Positions 48,836 to 56,843 of a DNA stretch of 64,000 bases are shown piece by piece. The notes beneath the pieces were generated by a model. That model was not told the DNA's origin and searched no databases. It was given only the letters and a program-made list of their open reading frames with translations. This stretch comes from Bacteroides stercoris ATCC 43183. GTDB lineage: Bacteria > Bacteroidota > Bacteroidia > Bacteroidales > Bacteroidaceae. Positions within the stretch are counted from its first letter, which is position 1; every line of letters begins with the position of its first letter. The translations under genes were made by a program, and so were the position numbers. The stretch covers positions 1,860,001 to 1,924,000 of the forward strand of contig NZ_CP102262.1 of the NCBI RefSeq assembly GCF_025147325.1. The letters are read 5' to 3'.

Positions 48836-48843
48836 TAACTTTG
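48836..48843 (+). promoter_or_regulatory. -7 box (TAACTTTG) for the DMP19-like gene
   Basis: TAnnTTTG match 27 bp upstream of the start codon. Confidence 0.6.
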
Positions 48844-48870
48844 CAGCGTTAATTCAATATACATACTATT

Positions 48871-49371
48871 ATGGTAGAAGTTACTGATGCGGCTTTGCAA
48901 CAAGCTGCGGGCGAGGGAATGGATGCTTTCATCCAAGTATTTACAGATGCATATAAAAGAGTGATAGGCGGCGAACTTACTGCCGATACGATGCCGTTGC
49001 TTACCGGAGAACAGCATTCGTTGCTGGCGTATCAGATATTCCGCGACGAACTCATGGAAGGTGGCTTCTGCCAGTTGGTGCAAAACGGATATGGTGGCTA
49101 TATCTTTGCCAATCCGTTTGCCAAAGTAATGCGTTTGTGGGGAGTGGGCGATTTAAGCAAATTGGTGTATGCCGCCAAAAAGATATATGATGTCCATCGT
49201 GAAGATTTGGAACGTGAGCGTACTGATGACGAATTTATGGCAATGTACGAGCAGTATGAGGCTTTTGATGAGTTGGAAGATGAGTTTCTGGAGAAAGAAG
49301 AGGAGTATACGGCTTTGGTTGCAAGCTATGTAGATGAACATTTGGAGTCGTTTGCGAAAATAATAAAGTAA
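48871..49371 (+). CDS. DMP19/DUF4375-like protein
   Basis: A 166-residue acidic soluble protein starting MVEVTDAALQQAAGEG. The central segment HSLLAYQIFRDELMEGGFCQLVQNGYGGYIFANPFAKVMRLWG is the DUF4375 core found in DMP19 family proteins; DMP19 of Neisseria is a DNA-mimic protein. The C-terminal third is strongly acidic and helical (DELEDEFLEKEEEYTAL). Whether it mimics DNA is not known. It is a single gene with its own promoter box. Confidence 0.8.
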   Translation: MVEVTDAALQQAAGEGMDAFIQVFTDAYKRVIGGELTADTMPLLTGEQHSLLAYQIFRDELMEGGFCQLVQNGYGGYIFANPFAKVMRLWGVGDLSKLVYAAKKIYDVHREDLERERTDDEFMAMYEQYEAFDELEDEFLEKEEEYTALVASYVDEHLESFAKIIK

Positions 49372-49424
49372 CGGTTGCAGTATTTTTTAAGTTTCTGCAT
49401 TTACCTTATGTGAATTGAATTTTA

Positions 49425-49432
49425 TATCTTTG
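49425..49432 (+). promoter_or_regulatory. -7 box (TATCTTTG) for the NigD-like operon
   Basis: TAnnTTTG match 16-22 bp upstream of the candidate start codons. Confidence 0.6.
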
Positions 49433-49454
49433 CAAACTCTAAAAAATAATGTTT

Positions 49455-50267
49455 ATGAAACAATTGAAATTCTTAATGGTTGCCTTTACCTTATTAATGG
49501 GCGTTTCTTTTACTTCGTGTCTTAATGATGATGCCGGCGAAAGCATGTATGATGGAATAGGATATGTACGCACTGTAATGGGGAGTTATTTTGTTGATTT
49601 ATATGGCAATACATATCATCCGACAATGGCTTCCGTTACAGAAATGGAAGCTCAGGGCTTTAAAATGTCGGGTACTGATTTAGCTCAGATTGCTTTTAAA
49701 TATGTGGAAGATACTCCGGCAACTAAAGCTGAGGGTGGTACTTTTACTCCGCAGGATTATCGTATAAAGTTAGTCAGTGCAATTGCTGTGGATTCTTATT
49801 CTACCAGATATGCAAGTTCCGTGGAAGATATGGAGACTATACCAGAAACTGCTCCTATTGTGACTTTGGAGCCGACAGACAATTACGGACAGACTTATAA
49901 GCCTTGGATGTATGGTGCTGAAATGCTCGTGTTGCCTATTTCTTGGAAAATGGAGAATAAGGAGGAAATGTTGAAACAGCATACAATGGAATTGGTGTAT
50001 ATAAATGATGAATCTAATGAAAGCAGTACAGAACTTGTCTTTTATTTGAGACATAACAAAGGAACTGATACCAAGACAGATGTTTTTGCTGTTAGAAACA
50101 AAGCTTACGATGTAAAACAAATCATGTCGGATTTTAAAGGAAAGCACGGTAGCTATCCTACAACGATAAGAATTAAAGCAAAAACCGATATGGATGGTGC
50201 TAAATTGCCTGAGAAGTATACAGATTATACAATTGAAAATTTTAAATGGAATCCTTCAAATCAATAA
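49455..50267 (+). CDS. NigD-like lipoprotein
   Basis: A 270-residue lipoprotein starting MKQLKFLMVA (an ATG two codons earlier is also possible), with lipobox FTSC followed by LNDD, an acidic surface-export-like signal. The N-terminal beta domain (GIGYVRTVMGSYFVDLYGNTYHPT) and C-terminal domain (ELVFYLRHNKG, GSYPTTIRIKAKT) match the NigD family, first noted in Prevotella nig operons linked to bacteriocin or immunity loci. The function is unknown. A Yip1-like membrane protein gene follows 7 bp later and is probably co-translated. Confidence 0.85.
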   Translation: MKQLKFLMVAFTLLMGVSFTSCLNDDAGESMYDGIGYVRTVMGSYFVDLYGNTYHPTMASVTEMEAQGFKMSGTDLAQIAFKYVEDTPATKAEGGTFTPQDYRIKLVSAIAVDSYSTRYASSVEDMETIPETAPIVTLEPTDNYGQTYKPWMYGAEMLVLPISWKMENKEEMLKQHTMELVYINDESNESSTELVFYLRHNKGTDTKTDVFAVRNKAYDVKQIMSDFKGKHGSYPTTIRIKAKTDMDGAKLPEKYTDYTIENFKWNPSNQ

Positions 50268-50274
50268 TAATTAA

Positions 50275-50847
50275 TTGAATTACAAAGAACTGTTCCATAT
50301 AGCAATGCAACTGATTTCCTCTCCGGCACGTGCCTGGGAGGAAATTAGTTTAGAGGATAGGCGAAAAGTTTTTACAGCTTTTGTCTATCCTATGATTGGT
50401 TTATGCGGGTTGTCCGTCTTTATAGGCTCTTTGGTGGCTAAGGGATGGGGTGGTCCGCAAAGTTTTCAATATGCCATGACGCAATGTTGTGCGGTGGCGG
50501 TATCCTTGTTCGGGGGATATTTTTTGGCAGCCTATCTCATCAATGGGCTACGTGTCCGTATGTTTGCTATGGACAATGATATACCTTTGGTGCAACAGTT
50601 TGCCGGCTATGCGTTGGTAGTGTCTTTCATGCTGAAAATCATAATCGGCATATTGCCCGATTTCAGTATAATAGCCCTGTTGCTTCAATTTTATATTGTA
50701 TATGTGGTGTGGGAAGGAAGTGCTATTCTGATGAAAATAGCGGAAAAAGACCGTTTAAGGTTTACCATTCTTTCTTCCATGTTGTTAATAGCTTGTCCGG
50801 CAGTAATAGAATTCGTTTTCAATAAGCTGACGGTAGTGCTGAACTGA
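50275..50847 (+). CDS. Yip1-family membrane protein
   Basis: A 190-residue membrane protein with about five helices ([87 protein letters not shown]). The start used is TTG (MNYKELF), 8 bp after the NigD stop; an ATG ten codons in ([15 protein letters not shown]) is the alternative. The N-terminal [11 protein letters not shown] motif is the usual marker of bacterial Yip1-like proteins. The function in bacteria is unknown. It lies between a lipoprotein gene and smpB in one transcription direction. Confidence 0.82.
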   Translation: MNYKELFHIAMQLISSPARAWEEISLEDRRKVFTAFVYPMIGLCGLSVFIGSLVAKGWGGPQSFQYAMTQCCAVAVSLFGGYFLAAYLINGLRVRMFAMDNDIPLVQQFAGYALVVSFMLKIIIGILPDFSIIALLLQFYIVYVVWEGSAILMKIAEKDRLRFTILSSMLLIACPAVIEFVFNKLTVVLN

Positions 50848-50855
50848 TTGATTTT

Positions 50856-51308
50856 ATGAAACAAGCTCCTATAAATATTAAGAATAAACGTGCCACATTC
50901 GATTACGAATTGGTAGATACCTATACGGCAGGCATTGTGCTCACCGGTACGGAAATTAAATCTATCCGTTTGGGAAAGGCAAGTCTGGTAGATACGTTTT
51001 GCTACTTCGCCAATAGCGAGTTATGGGTGAAGAATATGCATATTGCCGAATATTTTTACGGTTCGTACAATAATCATAATGCACGTCGGGAGCGTAAACT
51101 GCTGTTGACAAAGAAAGAACTGGACAAGTTGCAACGTGGTTCTAAAGACCCCGGCTTTACCATAATTCCTGTTCGTATGTTCATCAATGAAAAAGGGCTG
51201 GCAAAGGTAGTCGTAGCTCTTGCAAAGGGTAAGAAGCAATACGACAAGCGCGAGGCTTTGAAAGAAAAAGATGACAAACGCGATATGGCGCGTGCATTCA
51301 AACGATAA
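50856..51308 (+). CDS. smpB: SsrA-binding protein SmpB
   Basis: A 150-residue RNA-binding protein that brings tmRNA to stalled ribosomes for trans-translation. Seen: [31 protein letters not shown] at the start, [45 protein letters not shown] and the basic C-terminal tail [12 protein letters not shown]. The length is standard. It starts 8 bp after the Yip1-like gene. The tmRNA gene is not in this window. Confidence 0.97.
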   Translation: MKQAPINIKNKRATFDYELVDTYTAGIVLTGTEIKSIRLGKASLVDTFCYFANSELWVKNMHIAEYFYGSYNNHNARRERKLLLTKKELDKLQRGSKDPGFTIIPVRMFINEKGLAKVVVALAKGKKQYDKREALKEKDDKRDMARAFKR

Positions 51309-51465
51309 GCAGTACGTATAGTAAGTATAAGGTCTGAAGTATAAGCAGGTGTAATATTTATATCTTGATAATTTTATCGGTTGTATTTTAACTTCATACC
51401 TCGTATTTAATACTTCATACCTCATACTTTAAAAAGAATACCTCATACTTTATACTTAAATAAAA
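51309..51465. repeat. Short degenerate repeats between smpB and metH
   Basis: Units of the type TACTTCATACCTCATA recur three times between 51389 and 51453 (ACTTCATACCTCGTATTTA, ACTTCATACCTCATACTTT, TACCTCATACTTTATACTT). No hairpin with T-run and no gene is seen. Confidence 0.6.
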
Positions 51466-54237
51466 GTGGCTTCTATTGAAATGTTGGTGCGTGAGCGCAT
51501 TCTTATTCTGGACGGTGCTATGGGCACTATGATACAACAATACAACTTGACGGAGGATGATTTCCGGGGTAAACGTTTTGCGCAAATTCCCGGACAGTTA
51601 AAAGGTAATAATGATATACTTTGTCTGACGCGTCCGGATGTAATACGGGATATTCACCGTAAGTATCTTGTGGCGGGTGCGGACATTATCGAAACCAATA
51701 CTTTTAATTCTACAAGCGTCAGCATGGCCGATTATCACGTACAGGAGTATGTGCGTGAGATAAATTTTGCTGCTGTAAAACTGGCGCGTGAAGTTGCCGA
51801 TGAATTTACTGTTTTAACTCCCGATAAACCGCGTTTTGTGGCAGGCTCTATCGGGCCTACCAATAAGACTTGCTCCATGAGTCCGGATGTTAACAATCCG
51901 GCTTTTCGTGCATTGACTTATGATGAATTGGCTGCTGCTTATCGTGAGCAGATGGAAGCGATGCTCGAAGCCGGTGTGGATGCGTTGCTGATTGAAACCA
52001 TATTTGATACGTTGAATGCTAAGGCTGCGATATATGCTGCGGAGCAGGCGATGGAAGCTATAGGTGTCCGGGTTCCGCTGATGCTTTCCGTAACGGTTTC
52101 CGATATAGGCGGACGTACTTTGTCAGGACAGACGCTGGAAGCATTTCTGGCTTCTGTGCAACATGCGGATATTTTCTCTGTCGGGCTTAACTGTTCTTTC
52201 GGAGCCCGTCAATTGAAACCCTTTCTTGAACAGTTGGCTGCTCGTGCTCCTTATTATATCAGTGCCTATCCCAATGCGGGATTGCCTAACAGTCTGGGTA
52301 CATACGACCAGACTCCGGCTGAAATGGCAGATGAGATCAGGGAGTACATTCATGAAGGGCTGGTAAATATAATAGGCGGTTGTTGTGGCACTACCGATGA
52401 ATATATTGCTGCATATTCGTCTTTGATAGTAGGAGCTGTGCCACGTATACCGGCTTCTCTGCCCGATAATCTTTGGCTCTCCGGTTTGGAACTGTTGGAG
52501 GTAAAGCCTGAAAACAACTTTATCAATGTGGGCGAACGTTGCAACGTTGCCGGTTCACGTAAGTTTCTGCGTTTAATCAATGAGAAAAAATATGATGAAG
52601 CGCTAAGTATCGCCCGGCAGCAAGTAGAAGACGGAGCGCAGATTATCGACATAAATATGGACGACGGTTTGCTGGATGCGGAAAAGGAAATGACCACTTT
52701 TCTCAATCTGATAACATCCGAGCCGGAGATAGCCCGTGTTCCTGTAATGATAGATTCTTCTAAATGGGATGTGATAGTTGCAGGGTTAAAATGTATGCAA
52801 GGAAAGTCCATTGTCAACTCCATATCTTTGAAAGAGGGCGAAGAAAAGTTTCTTGAACATGCCCGTACTATAAAGCGATACGGTGCTGCCGCAGTCGTAA
52901 TGGCTTTTGATGAACAGGGGCAGGCGGATACGTATGAACGCAGAATTGAGGTGTGCGAACGCGCTTATCGTCTGTTGGTAGACAGGGGCGGTTTCAATCC
53001 GCAAGATATAATTTTTGACCCGAATGTACTTGCAGTGGCTACGGGTATGGACGAGCATAATAACTATGCAGTCGATTTTATCCGTGCTACCGGTTGGATA
53101 CGGAAGAACCTGCCCGGCGCTCATGTCAGCGGTGGAGTCAGTAATCTTTCATTTTCCTTTCGGGGTAATAATTATATTCGTGAAGCAATGCATGCGGTCT
53201 TTCTTTATCATGCCATTCGCGAGGGGATGGATATGGGTATCGTAAACCCTGCCACTTCCGTACTTTACACCGATATACCCGCCGATATTCTGGAACGTAT
53301 CGAAGATGTTGTTCTCAATCGTCGTTCGGATGCTGCCGAGCGGTTGATTGAGACTGCCGAACGGTTGAAAGCCGAGGCGGAAGCGGCTAAGAGTTCTCTC
53401 TCTAACGGTAACTCCCAGCTTTCAAGCTTCAGTTCTCAGCTTGCCTGGCGTGAAGATACCGTAGAGGAACGTTTGAAGTATGCTTTGACAAAAGGCATCG
53501 GAGATTATCTGGAAGAAGACCTCGCTGAAGCTTTGAAAGTTTATCCTAAAGCTGTAGATATCATTGAAGGTCCGCTGATGGCCGGAATGAACCATGTTGG
53601 CGATTTGTTCGGTGCGGGTAAGATGTTCCTTCCGCAAGTGGTGAAAACGGCACGTACTATGAAGAAAGCGGTGGCTGTTCTTCAGCCTGTCATTGAATCG
53701 GAAAAGCAGGAAGGGGCTGCCTCTGCCGGCAAGGTGTTGCTTGCTACAGTGAAAGGTGATGTGCACGACATTGGGAAAAATATTGTTTCCGTAGTAATGG
53801 CTTGCAACGGATATGAGATAATCGACTTGGGAGTAATGGTTCCCGCTGAAACGATTGTGCAGCGGGCCATAGAGGAAAAGGTAAACATGATTGGGCTGAG
53901 TGGCCTTATCACTCCTTCGCTGGATGAAATGGTACATGTTGCCATTGAATTGGAAAAGGCGGGACTCGATGTACCATTGTTGATAGGTGGCGCTACTACT
54001 TCTCCTTTGCACACGGCATTAAAGATTGCTCCGGTTTATCATGCTCCGGTTATTCACCTGAAAGACGCCTCGCAGAATGCAACGGTGGCAGCCCGTTTGA
54101 TGAATCCTAACCAAAAGGAAGAGTTCGTGAAGAAGCTTTCTAACAAGTATCAGCAGTTGCGCGAGAAAAATCAGGAGAAACAAGTTGAAACGGTATCTCT
54201 TGAAGAGGCAAAGGCTAATCGGCTGAATTTGTTTTGA
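51466..54237 (+). CDS. metH: Cobalamin-dependent methionine synthase, lacking the reactivation domain
   Basis: A 923-residue cytoplasmic enzyme that transfers methyl from methyl-tetrahydrofolate to homocysteine via B12. The start is GTG (an ATG five codons later is possible). Domains: homocysteine-binding barrel about 5-325 (ILDGAMGTMIQ; zinc Cys in LNCSFGA and GGCCGTT), pterin domain about 350-620 (NFINVGERCNVAGS), cap and B12 domains about 660-900 with GDVHDIGKN (His767 ligates cobalt). The chain ends at ANRLNLF just after the B12 domain. The S-adenosylmethionine reactivation domain present in the 1227-residue E. coli enzyme is missing. A Ser-rich linker (about 645-662) is encoded by short repeats. 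In trans reactivation is inferred. Confidence 0.95.
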   Translation: MASIEMLVRERILILDGAMGTMIQQYNLTEDDFRGKRFAQIPGQLKGNNDILCLTRPDVIRDIHRKYLVAGADIIETNTFNSTSVSMADYHVQEYVREINFAAVKLAREVADEFTVLTPDKPRFVAGSIGPTNKTCSMSPDVNNPAFRALTYDELAAAYREQMEAMLEAGVDALLIETIFDTLNAKAAIYAAEQAMEAIGVRVPLMLSVTVSDIGGRTLSGQTLEAFLASVQHADIFSVGLNCSFGARQLKPFLEQLAARAPYYISAYPNAGLPNSLGTYDQTPAEMADEIREYIHEGLVNIIGGCCGTTDEYIAAYSSLIVGAVPRIPASLPDNLWLSGLELLEVKPENNFINVGERCNVAGSRKFLRLINEKKYDEALSIARQQVEDGAQIIDINMDDGLLDAEKEMTTFLNLITSEPEIARVPVMIDSSKWDVIVAGLKCMQGKSIVNSISLKEGEEKFLEHARTIKRYGAAAVVMAFDEQGQADTYERRIEVCERAYRLLVDRGGFNPQDIIFDPNVLAVATGMDEHNNYAVDFIRATGWIRKNLPGAHVSGGVSNLSFSFRGNNYIREAMHAVFLYHAIREGMDMGIVNPATSVLYTDIPADILERIEDVVLNRRSDAAERLIETAERLKAEAEAAKSSLSNGNSQLSSFSSQLAWREDTVEERLKYALTKGIGDYLEEDLAEALKVYPKAVDIIEGPLMAGMNHVGDLFGAGKMFLPQVVKTARTMKKAVAVLQPVIESEKQEGAASAGKVLLATVKGDVHDIGKNIVSVVMACNGYEIIDLGVMVPAETIVQRAIEEKVNMIGLSGLITPSLDEMVHVAIELEKAGLDVPLLIGGATTSPLHTALKIAPVYHAPVIHLKDASQNATVAARLMNPNQKEEFVKKLSNKYQQLREKNQEKQVETVSLEEAKANRLNLF

Positions 54238-54261
54238 GGTTTTCACTGTCGTATTGCAGAT

Positions 54262-54334
54262 ATAAGAACAAGAGAACAGAAAAATATGCAGCAAAAAGTA
54301 TACATTGCAACCTACTCTATTCTCTTGTCCTTAT
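54262..54334 (+). other. Long-loop hairpin after metH
   Basis: ATAAGAACAAGAGAA pairs with TTCTCTTGTCCTTAT (15 bp, one mismatch) around a 43-nt loop that includes the palindrome GTATAC. It lies between convergent genes and lacks a long T-run; a bidirectional end signal is possible. Confidence 0.5.
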
Positions 54335-54373
54335 GTCTGAAAATGCTGTAATTTTTATGTCCTATCCCGTGAA

Positions 54374-55798
54374 TCAGCTTTTTATCTTTTTCTTATACTG
54401 TTCAAACCTTGCCGTTATATCTCTCACGAAGTTATAAGTTTCTATCCCACGGAAATACCCGTTCTTGCAAACCGGATCGGTAAAGTACTCTTCATTGCTC
54501 TTCAAGAGGATGAAGTTTTCCACGTTATCCCGCCACACATATTTGTTTTTGCCGTATTTTTCAGCCAATGCCATAGCATCGAATACATGTCCTATACCGG
54601 AGTTATATGATGCCAGAATAAAATTAATCCGTTCTTCTTGGGGAATTTTCGAGAAGCTTTTGGCTGTGGCGGCAATATATTTCGTGGCTGCTTTAATGCT
54701 TTCTTCGGGGTTTTGTTCTTTTCCCGGAGGAACTCCCATGGCACGAGCTGTGGCAGGCATTAGTTGCATCAGTCCTTTTGCACCTGCCCATGAAACGGCG
54801 GTAGTATCAAAGTTGGATTCAGTATAAGCTAAAGATGCCAATAAACGCCAGTCCCAATTAATGTCTGGTGCATATTTCTTGAATAGATGGTCGAAGTGTG
54901 ATATTTTCCCTTCTCGCAGAGATAGAATAGGAGAGTGTGGGATAGCTTTGCCAATTTCAAAATACCGTTTCATACTCGCGGTATAAGCCGGAGAAGTCAT
55001 GTTTTTCTCATGCCATTTATTGGCAGCTTCTGCAAGCTGCGGACAATCTTTACGTACAGCCCACGAAGCCCGTTGGTCGAAACTGATAGAAAGCCCGATG
55101 TTGAGGTTCGGGTAGTACGTGGTATTGAGGCGGGCTACATCATTGTCCGCTACGGTATACGGTATTTTGCCTTGTGAAACTTGCATAATAAGGTCTTCAA
55201 TCGTGATGCTGTCATTGCTGACCTTATGGATATGGATGCCGCCACCCAGCTCCTTGTCCAGATTGACAAGCCGTTCATAATACTTTCCGGGTTTTACGTA
55301 CACATCCTTTCCGATAAGTTCCGTTACATCTTTCAACGGTTTGACGCGGCTGCCTGTACGTTGTACGATGACCTGATGGGTAATCACCTCCTCACCGCAG
55401 TATGTCAGACTGTCTTTCCATTCTTTGGTGATGGGCAGGTTGTAGGCAATAAGATCGCCTTCGCCTGCAAGAAGTCTTTCAATCAGGTCGTGTATGTTTT
55501 TGGCAACTTTTATTTTTAACTTGACGCCGAGGCTTTTGGCAAACTGTTCACCCAATTCATATTGAAATCCCATGTCCTGGCCGCGGTAAATAAAATAGGA
55601 TGTAGAACTGTATAAAGTCAGCACTACCAGTTCTCCGTTATCTTTTATCTGTTGTAAATCAACAGCTTCTTCTTGTTCGGCTGCTGCATTATGATTGCCG
55701 CGACACCCCATAACACTGCAAAGCAAGACTAATGCAATCAGTAATTGACAGTGGAAAGCTGGCAAATTGCGCCCAGTTGGGGAAGTACGCTCGGCCAT
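54374..55798 (-). CDS. mltF: MltF-like membrane-bound lytic transglycosylase
   Basis: A 474-residue lipoprotein (lipobox VMGC, Cys32). N-terminal domain about 50-285: periplasmic binding protein type 3 (VVLTLYSSTSYFIYRGQDMGFQYEL, DLIAYNLPITKEW, PYTVADNDVARLN). C-terminal domain about 305-440: SLT goose-lysozyme-like, with WRLLASLAYTESNFDTTAVSWAGAKGLMQLMPATA, where the Glu of TESNFD is the catalytic acid. This pairing defines MltF, which cleaves peptidoglycan to 1,6-anhydro products. The N-terminal Met and 15 polar residues before the hydrophobic segment are unusual; an internal start is not obvious. It follows udk after 18 bp and is likely in the same operon. Confidence 0.93.
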   Translation of the reverse strand: MAERTSPTGRNLPAFHCQLLIALVLLCSVMGCRGNHNAAAEQEEAVDLQQIKDNGELVVLTLYSSTSYFIYRGQDMGFQYELGEQFAKSLGVKLKIKVAKNIHDLIERLLAGEGDLIAYNLPITKEWKDSLTYCGEEVITHQVIVQRTGSRVKPLKDVTELIGKDVYVKPGKYYERLVNLDKELGGGIHIHKVSNDSITIEDLIMQVSQGKIPYTVADNDVARLNTTYYPNLNIGLSISFDQRASWAVRKDCPQLAEAANKWHEKNMTSPAYTASMKRYFEIGKAIPHSPILSLREGKISHFDHLFKKYAPDINWDWRLLASLAYTESNFDTTAVSWAGAKGLMQLMPATARAMGVPPGKEQNPEESIKAATKYIAATAKSFSKIPQEERINFILASYNSGIGHVFDAMALAEKYGKNKYVWRDNVENFILLKSNEEYFTDPVCKNGYFRGIETYNFVRDITARFEQYKKKIKS

Positions 55799-55816
55799 AT
55801 GTATTGTTCGAATTAT

Positions 55817-56422
55817 TTATAAATGTTTTTTGATATACATTGTGAGAATATCGATTGCTACCTGATTGTTTCCGCCTTCCGGTACGATAAGATCGGCATA
55901 TCGCTTGCAAGGCTCTATAAATTGCAGATGCATAGGCTTCAGAATACGCGTGTAGCGTTCCATTACAGCCTCGGCCGTGCGGCCACGCTCTACGACATCG
56001 CGCTGGATGACGCGGATAAGGCGTTCGTCCGGGTCTGCGTCAACAAAGATTCTGAGGTCCATCATGTTGCGCAGCTTCTTGTCACATAGGGCAAGGATGC
56101 CTTCAATGATAATGACTTCCCGAGGCTCGATGTGGATTGTTTCGGGCTGTCGCGTGCAGGTCAGGTAGGAATAGGTAGGTTGTTCGATGCTTTTGCCTTC
56201 GCGAAGCATGGATACGTGTTTGGACAAAAGTCCCCAGTCGAAAGCATCCGGGTGGTCGAAATTAATATTCTGCCGTTCTTCTACTGGCACATGGCTGCTG
56301 TCTTTGTAATAAGAGTCCTGAGGTAATAAAACTACTTCACCAGCCGGCAGGCTTTCAACAATTTTACGTACGACGGTGGTCTTTCCCGACCCGGTTCCGC
56401 CTGCAATTCCTATTATTAACAT
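55817..56422 (-). CDS. udk: Uridine kinase
   Basis: A 201-residue cytoplasmic kinase of the pyrimidine salvage pathway that phosphorylates uridine and cytidine. Seen: P-loop GGTGSGKTT at 9-17, LLPQDSYYKD, NFDHPDAFDWGLL, VIIIEGILAL and RRD-type lid RVIQRDVVERGRTAE. The length and motifs are standard. The downstream gene is the lytic transglycosylase; the two share direction and a short spacer. Confidence 0.95.
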   Translation of the reverse strand: MLIIGIAGGTGSGKTTVVRKIVESLPAGEVVLLPQDSYYKDSSHVPVEERQNINFDHPDAFDWGLLSKHVSMLREGKSIEQPTYSYLTCTRQPETIHIEPREVIIIEGILALCDKKLRNMMDLRIFVDADPDERLIRVIQRDVVERGRTAEAVMERYTRILKPMHLQFIEPCKRYADLIVPEGGNNQVAIDILTMYIKKHL

Positions 56423-56452
56423 CCGTTTAAGTATATATTTGAAAAAAACGAG

Positions 56453-56460
56453 TATTTTTG
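56453..56460 (+). promoter_or_regulatory. -7 box (TATTTTTG) for the Dabb-like gene
   Basis: TAnnTTTG match, giving a leader of about 58 nt and arguing for the internal ATG at 56524. Confidence 0.55.
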
Positions 56461-56523
56461 TGTCTTAAAAATGTTATTGTTTCGATTGACAAATATAGAT
56501 TAAATCATTTAAATAACAAAGTT

Positions 56524-56823
56524 ATGGTAAAGCATATTGTATTATTTAAGCTGAAAGACGAAGCTTCTGCTGACGAAAAGTTAGCGGCGATGAATGATTT
56601 TAAGAAAGCTATTGAAGCGCTGCCTGCTAAAATACCAGTTATACGTAAGATTGAAGTGGGATTGAACATTAATCCGGCTGAGACTTGGAGTATAGCTCTT
56701 TACAGTGAGTTCGATACTTTGGACGATGTGAAATTCTATGCTGCACATCCCGATCATGTAGCTGCCGGTAAGCTTATAGCCGAGGTTAAGGAAAGCCGTG
56801 CTTGTGTAGACTATGAAGTATAA
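56524..56823 (+). CDS. Dabb-family (stress-responsive alpha/beta barrel) protein
   Basis: A 99-residue soluble protein starting MVKHIVLFKLKDEASADEK, the classic opening of Dabb domains. IRKIEVGLNINPAETWSIALYSEFDTLDDVKFYAAHPDHVAAGKLI covers the rest of the ferredoxin-like fold. Family members dimerise and some are polyketide cyclases or stress proteins; the role here is unknown. An upstream in-frame extension is rejected because the promoter box overlaps it. The dsbD gene begins 20 bp after the stop. Confidence 0.92.
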   Translation: MVKHIVLFKLKDEASADEKLAAMNDFKKAIEALPAKIPVIRKIEVGLNINPAETWSIALYSEFDTLDDVKFYAAHPDHVAAGKLIAEVKESRACVDYEV

Positions 56824-56843
56824 ATAAAATATGGGATAATAAT

